A DNA stretch of 64,000 nt, from assembly GCA_946122785.1 (NCBI GenBank), contig CAMGYJ010000008.1, positions 61,486,877 through 61,550,876 of the forward strand, given 5' to 3'. This DNA comes from Linum tenue. Its lineage: Eukaryota; Streptophyta; Magnoliopsida; Malpighiales; Linaceae. The translations under genes were made by a program, and so were the position numbers. The notes under the pieces were generated by a model, which saw nothing but the letters and a program-made list of their open reading frames with translations, was not told where the DNA came from and searched no databases. Of this stretch, positions 55,611 to 64,000 are shown piece by piece; within the stretch, counting starts at the first letter, position 1, and each line of letters starts with the position of its first letter.

Positions 55611-57020
55611 TGACTCGCTAAAACACAACTCCTAACAATGGCCAAGTGTAACCAATGAAAGGGACTGCAGTATAGTGGCTCAAGTAATAAATATCGAATC
55701 CACGGGTCTCTAGAGTTACTATTACTCAGCTTCAGTTCATTATCTAGCAAACCAGATTAAGATGAAAGAACTAAAACTACTCTAGCAAACTACAGTTAAA
55801 GTTAATCTAATTACAGGTTGGGAACTCACTTAGGTATGATTCCCCCTAGCCACTAGCCAGATTAACGATTGATGATCTCTAACTTGTTTCACTTTCGTTC
55901 ACAAAGAGGAGAATCCTTGACTAGACCTTGAGTCTCGACTAAAGGAACAAGGCCCTCTTGAGTCAATTGCCTAGAGGGACGTATCCTTCTCTAGAACAAT
56001 CGATCAAGGCGTTCTGAACTAGACTCCCTCTATCGAATGAGGTTCTCAATCGATACAAAGCAGTGAATCAACCCTCGACTAAAGCAATCGATCCACTACT
56101 ATCAATCTATGGTGCTCTATTGACCTAATCAGGTATTCGCTCTCATAGGATCAAAGCAGAATCAATAATCTCGACTAAAGCAGAATTGAATCGTGAAAAC
56201 ATGCATAGATTGAATATGAACTCAAGATTATCAAGTCAGAGTACTCATACAATCATCCAATCAAACAAACATAGCTAGGGTTCCTCAAAACCTAAGTGAA
56301 GGGAAGCTACTCCATAGAGAAGAGAGAGACTGCAGAAATCTGATCTAGATCTTCAATCTCCATCTCCAAGCTTGATTCCCGAGCTCCAATGGCGAAGAAA
56401 TCCTCCAAAATAGCTCCAAGAATGTTCCCAAGTCGCTCTCTCTCTCTAGGGTTCGTCCCTTGGGTGTTTGGGATCCAAAACCCAGCTCTCTCCTCTGTTT
56501 TGGCTGAAATCTGCTTAAAAACCAGAATTCCCCGACTCGCACGGCCAGGGTGCACGGCCGTGCAGATCACCATTTTGGGCGTGCGGCTCAAAACGCAGCG
56601 TGTCGTTTAATCGATCTTCAGCCATCTCACACGGCCAGGGTTGCACGGCCGTGTGAGGAATCCAGCCTGCCCGTGCACGGCCTCGGCAAAAACCACACGG
56701 CCAGGGCGCTCAATGGCACGGCCGTGTGAGAAGTTTGGCCTGCCCGTGCATGCCCTTGCAGAATTCCGCACGGCCTGGATTGTGCTTCGCACGGCCGTGC
56801 GATTCCATGGTCTGCCCGTGCAGCTTCCTCAGAACCTCGCCATGCGTCCGATCCTCGTCCAATCGACCCCAAACTCGCTCCCAAGCCTCCATTCACGTAC
56901 TAGGACCTGAAATATCATAAACAAGCACAACCTAGCGTGAAATCGGCCTAAAACACGAGAATCAATACCTCAAACGGAGTAAGAGCAGGGGTAAAAACAT
57001 GTGTAAATAACGGTCTATCA
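55611..57020 (-). repeat. Gypsy-type LTR (3' LTR of a third element)
   Basis: 1410 bp, minus-strand TGATAGACCG..GCGAGTCA. The adjacent plus-strand AACTCCCCCACACTTAACCG (57021) is the complement of a polypurine tract, so this is a 3' LTR read on the minus strand. About 120 bp of internal sequence remain (57021-57140) before it joins another LTR. Its U5-side half has diverged from the 47187 LTR, while the U3 side (from 56800) is nearly the same. Confidence 0.82.
56535..56825. repeat. CACGGCCGTG array in an LTR
   Basis: CACGGCCGTG at about 56561, 56643, 56717 and 56792, alternating with CACGGCCAGGG / CACGGCCTGG and GCCCGTGCA; unit about 75 bp. Confidence 0.85.
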
Positions 57021-57140
57021 AACTCCCCCACACTTAACCGTTTGCTTGTCCCCAAGCAAACCTATCTCAAACCAATGCAACTCTCCAGACCTCTGTAGCA
57101 ACAAACAACCTCGATCGTAGATAGAGGACTTCCTAGATCA

Positions 57141-58249
57141 TTAGTTAGGTTCAATTGTAATTCCCCTGGGTTGATTCACTGTTGATTAGACTGCGGAAGT
57201 TCGGACAGTAGCTTGGAATCTCTTAAGCTGACCAAGCCCTCTCAGTTTAACTATCCGGCAGACGACTAGTCTTCACCGGGATAGAAAGCTGAGGCTATGA
57301 ACACAGAATTCCACTACTGGAATTGAATTCCAGTACAAATCAGTAAACTGGCTAACTCTCGTGTAACCAATCTCCTACTATCGAATGAAGAGGCTCTAAC
57401 AACCTAATCAGATTCTATCTATCTCAGGTTGCAGCAGAAATCGAGAAAAGCTGATCAGACTTCAATCAATTCAATAAACATGCATCATTCGATTAAAATC
57501 AAATAGTATAATCATCCCAAGTCATTACAATCAAATCCCTAACACCAGGAACTAGGGTTCTTCATACCCAAGTGAGAGAAGGGTTCTACTCCATAGAGAG
57601 AGAGAAGAAAACAGTAATCGGATTAGTCATACTCATAATGATGAGGAAAATCTGCTCCGGGATGATGATTTCCACTCCTATGACGATCTCCAAGCTCGAT
57701 TTGACGAAACCCAGCTCAAAGATAGCTTCTAGGATGTGTTCTTCGTACTTTCTCTCTCTAGGGCTCTGTTTTTGCTCTGAAAATCTGATTTCTTCACTTT
57801 TGGCTCGAAATTGGCTCAAAAACCAGAATTTGCCGACTCACACGGGCAGGCCACACGGCCATGTGGCTCACCCAAGTGGTCGTGCGAGTCAAAACGCAGC
57901 GTATGGATTAGTTCGATCTTCAGGCTTCTCGCACGGCCAGGGTTGCACGGCCGTGTGGATTTCCTGAGTTGCACGTTTTTGCTCTCGGTGGAAATCACAC
58001 GGCCGCAATTGCACCTTGCACGACCGTGTGACACCCAGGACTGCCCGTGCAGCTTTCTTAGAACCTCACTATGCGTCCGATCTTCGTCCAATCGACCCCA
58101 AACTCGCTCCCAGGCCTCCATTCACGTACTAGGACCTGAAACATCACAAACAAGCACAACCTAGCGTGAAATCGGCCTAAAACACGAGAATCAACACCTC
58201 AAACGGTGTAAGAACGAGGGTAAAAACATGTGTAATTAATGGCCTATCA
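57141..58249 (-). repeat. Gypsy-type LTR lacking its 3' end (fourth element)
   Basis: Matches 47430-48534 closely (a few substitutions per 100 bp). It lacks the 240 bp at the LTR 3' end: sequence switches at about 57140 from internal sequence of the neighbouring element to mid-LTR at TTAGTTAGGTTC, with TTAG shared at the join. Followed by the complement of a polypurine tract and about 640 bp of internal sequence (58250-58886). Confidence 0.82.
57835..58050. repeat. CACGGCCGTG array in an LTR, partly decayed
   Basis: Exact CACGGCCGTG remains at about 57947; others are single-base variants (CACGGCCATG near 57854, CACGACCGTG near 58019), consistent with CpG decay. Confidence 0.8.
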
Positions 58250-58886
58250 AACTCCCCCACACTTAACCGTTTGCTTGTCCCCAAGCAAACCAAGTCAGAC
58301 ACCAGGTAAGCTTACAAATTTCAATCAACCAACATTGGGGACAGATCATAAAGGCACAGAACACGTGAATCGTACTGGTTTTCAAACATCAATACATGAA
58401 CAACCTCAATAGCAACCTGGACAACCACCACAAAGGACATTCGAGTGCAGCAAAATCGAGTAAAGGAAGAGTCTCCCTTCTGTTCACCAGCCAACCTAGA
58501 CTTGACTCAACCACTTACCCAAAACAGTCAACTCATGCATCCAACTCACGACATCAGAATAGAGACCAAGCAATCTAGATCCTCACCGGGGTACAAGAGT
58601 ATATAGAATATGAAAATGAATCACTCACTCTCGACCAGTGGGGTCAGGACAATTTGATGCGAAAAATGCGCATGCTATTTCTCTCAATCCCTAACATCTC
58701 TTCACCATGATGACAGCCTCTAAATGCTAGAGTTCACATATGGGGTGTCACCACTAACTAATCAGGAGGTCTTAGACACAGGTTCAAATGACTGGCTAGG
58801 GTCTTGGACATGGGGAAAAGGCCTTTTAAGTGGTGGAAGTATTCATAGCACAAGGTTCCACATTTCCAAACCCACACAATCACAGT
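58250..58886 (-). other. Non-coding internal segment of the fourth gypsy-type element
   Basis: Starts at the polypurine tract complement (AACTCCCCCACACTTAACCG) and continues without coding content until the next LTR at 58887, which appears to have inserted here. No gene recognised. Confidence 0.6.
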
Positions 58887-60383
58887 TGACTCGCTGTTAC
58901 TGTCACTCTAGAAATTGGCCAAGTGTAACCACTTCCTAAAGCGTAGTATAGCGGGTTTGGGTTTTAATGTCAACCCGGGTCCTAGATGTGATGACTACTC
59001 AGTGAATTCGTATTATCTAGCAATGCAACTTTAGTGAAGATCTAAACTAACAAGCAAGCAAAGTAACTAAACGGTTGTTTTCAGTTTAAGTGAGGTCACC
59101 CGGATATGGTTCCCCCTAGTCTGCAGTTAAGCCGGATTGTAATTACCAAGTTCGATTTCTATGAAAGTTATACTGCGGAAGGTTCTTAGTCAGTCTGAAG
59201 TCTCGACTAAAGGTCTTCAGACCCTCTCAATCTGAGTCTCTAGCTGGCGACTAACCTACACCGGAGTAAACAGATTGAGGCCCTATGAACAAAACCTCCA
59301 CTACCGAATGGAATTCGGTACAGAATAGTGAACTGGCTCCTCGACTAAAGTCACCAATTCACTACCTTCGATTAAGGATACTCTATCAACCTAGGCAGAT
59401 ATTATCATTCTAGGTTAAAGCAGAAACAACAGGAATTTGATCAGGATTCATGCCATTCAATCATTCAAACTTCATCGAATATAATCAATATCATAGAATC
59501 AATACTTGGGTTCATACAATCAAACCTAACATACAGAACTAGGGTTTCCCATACCCAGATGAATGGGAGAACTACTCCATGGAGAAAGAAGCAAAAGCAA
59601 AATCAGACGCGGAAATCATACTGTGAAGATGGATTTCTGCTCCTGGACGTTGAATCGGCACTTCTCCAAGCTCAAGCCAAGCTCCAATGGTGTTGAAGAT
59701 CAAGCTAGGGACTTGGAGGCTCTTGTTCGTCGCTTTCTCTCTCTAGGAACCGCTCTATCTCTCAAAAACTCGAATCCCCCTCTGTTTGGCTCGGAATCCG
59801 CTTAAAAACCAGAATTTCCCGACTCGCACGGCCAGGGTGCACGACCGTGCATATCACCATTCTGGTCGTGCACTCCAAAACGCGGCGTATCAATTAGTTC
59901 GACCTCAGCCATCTCGCACGGCCAGGATTGCACGTTGCACGGTCGTGCGGATGTCGCTTGTGCCCGTGCAAGCTCTCGCACCATCCCGCACGGCCAAACT
60001 GGTCACTTGCACGGCCGTGCGGATTTCTGCTTTGCCCGTGCGTGCTCGCATAATGTCGCACGGCCACAATTGTATGTTGCACGGCCGTGCGACTTCCATG
60101 GCTTGCCCGTGCGTGGCCTCGGCAAAAAGCGCACGGCCATCTTGCTCATGTGCACGGCCGTGCGTCGCCCTGGTCTGCCCGTGCGACTTCCTCAGAACCT
60201 CGCCATGCGTCCGATCCTCGTCCAATCGACCTCAAACTCGCTCCCAAGCCTCCCTTCACGTACTAGGACCTGAAATATCATAAACAAGCACAACCTAGCG
60301 TGAAATCGGCCTAAAACACGAGAATCAATACCTCAAACGGAGTAAGAGCAGGGGTAAAAACATGTGAAACTAACGGTCTATCA
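58887..60383 (-). repeat. 3' LTR of the second gag-protease element
   Basis: 1497 bp with TG..CA ends (plus-strand TGACTCGCTG to CGGTCTATCA). The last 200 bp (U3 end) match the other gypsy LTRs closely; the rest is diverged. Contains the best-preserved CACGGCCGTG array. Confidence 0.85.
59823..60190. repeat. Five-unit CACGGCCGTG array, about 71-bp period
   Basis: Units begin CGCACGGCCA at about 59825, 59915, 59986, 60057 and 60130. Each unit has CGCACGGCCA, a GCACGGCCGTGCG-type palindrome and a (T/C)TGCCCGTGC block. Exact CACGGCCGTG at about 60010, 60081 and 60153; earlier units have one substitution. Confidence 0.9.
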
Positions 60384-61661
60384 AACTCCCCCACACTTAA
60401 CCGTTTGCTTGTCCCCAAGCAAACCTATCTCAAACCAATGCAACTCTCCAGACCTTTGTAGCAACAAACAACCTCGATCGTAGGTAGAGGACTTCCTAGA
60501 TCATTTAGCAACTTACGAGGTCAACCGACGCACAAGTCATCTCATAGCTTCTTCGGCGAGAACACTAGTCTCGAGTCAGCATCATGGCAAATAGTGAACA
60601 GAGGACAAATGAATCGTGGATGAAGAGACTCTCAAAAACAAAAGATCATGGACTCACATTTTTCAAGGTGCTCGATTTTCTTCTTGGAGATGGTTGGAAC
60701 CCCTTTTCTTTCTTTTTTTTGCTTGTTTTTCTGTTTTTCTCTTTTTTTTTCAAGGGTTCCAACCTGTTTTTGCAGAAAACGAGGGCTCCCACCTAGCAAA
60801 GGTTTTGCGGGAGCCCGGCTCTTACCGGCCATGCCAGGAGCAGTTGTCTCGAGCCTCGTGCGGGGGAAAGACATGTAAGGGGGCTGGAGGTAGTAGGTGG
60901 AAATTGGGAACGGATTCCCGTCTCCCCTTACACACTTTCGCCCTATTCGCACGGGAGACGTCATTTTAAAGCACATTTTCGAGCACCTGTTATTTTCAAA
61001 ACATGATACAAGAGTCCATGACAGGCAGAGAGTCCACAACACCACACAATTCAAGGGTCCTAAGATCACTAATTCACTCAATCAACCAACACACTATGAA
61101 GAAGAAATGAGACGTCTTAAATGCATCAACATCCTCCATAGTGCTACACTACCTCCCTAGGTTGCAAATCACTACAAAGACTGTCAATTCAAAGCATACT
61201 GAGCAGGCAATTGCAAGGAACACGCACTTGGAGCCCTCAAATTTAAAAATTTGGACAGTGGACTAGGCTCCAAGCACACAAACAGATCAAATGCAGTCAA
61301 AAGATAAACATCCCCCCCACACTTAAGATCGACATTGCCCTCAATGGAGAAGAGGGAAGGAAAGGGGAACGATGTTACCGGTATGCACGGACTGCAGGAG
61401 ACTGGAAATGGACCAGTTAGGATGAAGCGGACTGGAGAGAGGACCAGTCGGGAACACAAGCACGGCTAAAGGAAACCAAAGAGCTCAAACACGATATATT
61501 AGGTCCAATGGTCAGCCCAATAGTACATCATCCAAAACAAAAGCAAACAAACCAAATTGCAATCCGACTCGAAACAAAACAAATAAATAAAAACCGTGGT
61601 GGGGTTGCCTCCCCACAAGCGCTTCTTTACCGTCTGTTAGCTGGACGCCCATGGTGGATAC
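60384..61661 (-). other. Non-coding 3' region of the second gag-protease element
   Basis: No credible protein. A short inverted repeat GGTTGGAACCCCTTT / AAGGGTTCCAACC (60692-60763) encloses a T-rich run. Near the coding end, GTGGGGTTGCCTCCCCACAAGCGCTTC (in part GGTTGCCTCCCCACAAGCGC, 61597-61622) can form a hairpin and is also present at 44207 in the first element. Confidence 0.6.
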
Positions 61662-64000
61662 TCAGGGAGGTGCAGGAACAGGTGCCTCCAAGAGCGGATC
61701 CACATCGCTCTTGAGGTACAACTTCAGGTGGTGACCGTGCACCCGACGATTGCAACCACCAGCATCGGTCAGCTCGACCTGGCCATCCGGCAAGATGCAG
61801 GCGAGTGAGTACTCGGATGGCCAGGGTGGTCGTGGTGCAGGGGGTGGGACCAGCTCATAGTGGTCTCCACTCTTCTTCCGTGCCGGCTTAGCCACCTGCG
61901 GCTTCGGTCGCCACTCCTCCTTGAGCTTTTTGTTCGGAGGCGAGACTGGATGGAGTGGCGGCGAAGGAATGATAGGCGGGTCCTGCAAAATGAGAGGTGC
62001 AGAAGGGTACACGACAGGCTCGTGTACCTGATCAGAAATAGCATGCACAGGCGATACAGAAATCATAGCACAATGATCAAACTCAGTCACAGGAAAAATA
62101 GCCTGTTCATTTCCAGCACGCAGGATCAGTTTACCATCATGCACATCAATTAGTGCCTTGGCGGTGGCAAGAAATGGCCTACCTAGAATCAAAGGCACAT
62201 CCACATCATCATTTATATCCAGAATAACAAAATCAACAGGATATGTGAATGCACCCACATTAACAAGCAAATCTTCTATGATACCCCTAGGATGCACCAC
62301 GGAACGATCAGCTAGCTGAATGCTCATCCTAGTAGGGCTAAGTTCACCTAGGTCTAGCTTTTTGAACAATTTATATGGCATAACATTGATGCTAGGTCCG
62401 CCAAGGACTTTCCTACATGCATGCTGCCAATAGTAAGAGGGATAGTAAAACTCCCTGGATCCTTGCGTTTTTCGGGCAGCTTGTTCTGCAGGATGGCAGA
62501 ACATTCCTCGCTCAGCAGCACTGTCGAGAGATCCCCAAGTTTCTTCTTGTTGGTGCAGAGAACTTTCATGAACTTAGCGTACTTGGGCATCTTCGACAGT
62601 GCCTCCACAAATGGTACGCTGATGTTGAGCTGCTTCAACATTGCCATAAAATTGGCAAACTCAGTCTCCAGCTTGTCTTTGTGAAGGCGAGTGGGGAAGG
62701 GAAGCTGGGGTACGTGCTCCTTCACCACTGGTTGTGGCTTGGGAGCAGGAGCTTCCTTCTCCACCCGCACTTCTGCATCACCGGCTGGAAGTGCTGAAGC
62801 AGGTAATGGTTCCTCCTGCCTGGTCGGGGCAGGATCAGCTGATGTAGGCCTGCCGCTCAGGGTGAAAATGGCATGTGCTGTCTCATGCGGGTCCCGTGGA
62901 TTGGGGATGGTGGTGGCAGGTAGAGTCCCCGGGGCCCGAGTAGTAATCTGGCGAGCTATGGCGCCAACCTGGTTCTGTAAATCTTGCAGAATGGCACCCT
63001 AGTTCCTCTGTCCTGCCTCCAGGGTTCTCTGGCCTGCCTCCAGTGAAGCTATGGTCTGATCCATCCTCGTGATACTTGCCTGGCTGGTGGTCATGAATGC
63101 TGCCAAAATGTTCTTCAGCTCGGTCATCTGATTATCGGGAGCTGGCGCTGCTGCTGGCTCGGCATACTGACGCTGAGGCTGCTGGAATGGCTGCCCTTGC
63201 CTAGGCTGGTAAGGCTGCTGCTGTGGTGGTGGCCCCTGCCTATCCTGGGAGGGCTGCCTCTGCTGAAAACCACCTGCTGGTGCTGGGAAACCAGGTGGTT
63301 TGTTGGTGTTGCTGCTCCAGGCGAAGTTGGGATGCTGGCGCCATCCTTCGTTGTAGGTGTTGCTGTATGGGTCGAGGCGCCGAGCATTGGCGATGAAGGC
63401 CACCTGCTCTTGGGGAGTGGAGGACTCCCTCATAGATTGACAATCCTCCACCAGGTGATTTGGGCTCTCACACCACTGACACTGAGCTACTGGAGGCGTA
63501 GCTACACCTCGGCCCGGAAGGAGACTGTTAGGCTGCTTCAATGTCTGCACCAACTCAGCCACCTGCTGCTCTAACCCGGATCTGGCCTCCATAGCATGCA
63601 CACCTCGGTCTCGGGAATTCCTACCTCTGTTGTTCTGCCCCCAGGAATGATCGCGGGCAGCCAAAGTACTGATCATCTGGTTCAGCTCGGGTGGAGTCTT
63701 AGTAAGGATATCCCCTCCTGGGCATAGAGACTCGATCACCCTCTGGCTGTCTGGGGTGAGGGCACTGTAGAAGTTCCCTACTGAGAAAGCATCGCTGAAG
63801 CCATGATGGGGACACTGCCAGAAGTATCCCATGTACCGCTCCCATGCATCACGAAGGGACTCATCTAGCTCTTGGCGGAAGTGAGTGATCTCCCGCTGAA
63901 TCTCAGTAGTCTTCGACGCCGGATAATACCTGTGCACGAACTTGTCTGCCAGATCGTCCCAAGAAGTGATGGACAATGGGGGCAGGGTCTCCAACCACCT
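61662..64000 (-). pseudogene. Gag-protease frame of the second element (5' part outside)
   Basis: Gag C-terminal half from 64000 down: WDDLADKFVHRYYPASKT, a CQWCESPNHLVEDC knuckle, SNTYNEGWRQHPNFAW and Gln/Pro-rich linker. A TAG at 62999-63001 interrupts it. Protease: the aspartic-site region near 62400 carries a small deletion that shifts the frame right at the active-site motif, so the enzyme is lost. The C-terminal part (62390-61662) keeps LILGRPFLATAKALIDVHDG, a Pro-rich linker and LPDGQVEL..GHHLKLYLKSD. Stop at 61662. Breaks are at other places than in the first element, so each died separately after the shared loss of pol. Confidence 0.85.

Larger units (their letters stand above)
58887..64000 (-). 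mobile_element. Second gag-protease gypsy-type element, leaving the window
   Basis: 3' LTR 58887-60383, polypurine tract complement at 60384, about 1.28 kb non-coding (60384-61661), then protease and gag frames (61662-64000 and beyond). Same order as the element at 42607, again with no reverse transcriptase or integrase core. The 5' LTR must lie to the right of the window. The two elements differ widely in LTR and gag sequence, so they are separate lineages of one family. Confidence 0.85.

Noticed and set aside
59823..60190. Regularly spaced palindromic repeats resembling a CRISPR array
   Set aside because: The DNA is a plant LTR, the linkers are similar to each other and not unique spacers, and no cas genes are near.

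Overview
This window is nuclear DNA of a flowering plant, most likely a eudicot. It holds three intron-rich genes with GT..AG introns: the last five exons of an AP-1 clathrin adaptor mu subunit, a TAA/TAR-type tryptophan aminotransferase (auxin synthesis), and a chloroplast-type HSP90. They sit in a deep nest of decayed plant transposons. No bacterial, organellar or RNA-gene signal was recognised. The species cannot be told from the sequence.

Layout. 1-2.1 kb: 3' end of the AP-1 mu gene (+), with a hAT-type element in one intron and a 1.3-kb near-perfect palindrome (Mutator-type, 9-bp target duplication) 235 bp after the stop codon. 4.0-12.7 kb: a dead Ty1/copia element interrupted by four DNA transposons, one inside another. 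12.8-14.6 kb: transposon debris, including a 427-bp LINE stub with a 16-bp duplication. 14.6-16.9 kb: the TAA/TAR gene (-), whose second intron carries 11 copies of TTACGTAA. 17-24 kb: a 0.52-kb tandem duplication, a palindromic minisatellite, and LTR, LINE and copia fragments. 24.1-28.5 kb: a dead phage-type organellar RNA polymerase (RpoT) gene (-) with a solo LTR inside it. 28.6-32.3 kb: a non-autonomous LTR element with an unrecognised open frame. 33.4-35.1 kb: hAT-type and LINE debris. 35.4-40.05 kb: the 18-exon plastid HSP90 gene (-). 40.5-41.7 kb: a miniature LTR element with three LTRs in tandem. 41.7-52.6 kb: an old LINE (-) split by a gag-protease-only Ty3/gypsy element (42.6-48.5 kb, 5-bp target duplication), a MULE-like element and a second LINE. 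52.6-55.6 kb: a second copy of the unrecognised LTR family. 55.6-64 kb: a pile of related gypsy LTRs and the 3' part of another gag-protease element that runs off the window.

How the parts relate. The three host genes have unrelated jobs: vesicle sorting at the trans-Golgi, auxin precursor synthesis, and protein folding in the chloroplast stroma. The transposons give a relative insertion order, since each one splits an older one. The strongest candidates for something undescribed are the gypsy family that keeps gag and protease but appears to have lost reverse transcriptase and the integrase core in both copies seen; its LTRs, which carry arrays built on the palindrome CACGGCCGTG at about 70-bp spacing; and the second LTR family, whose frame I could not assign to a known family.
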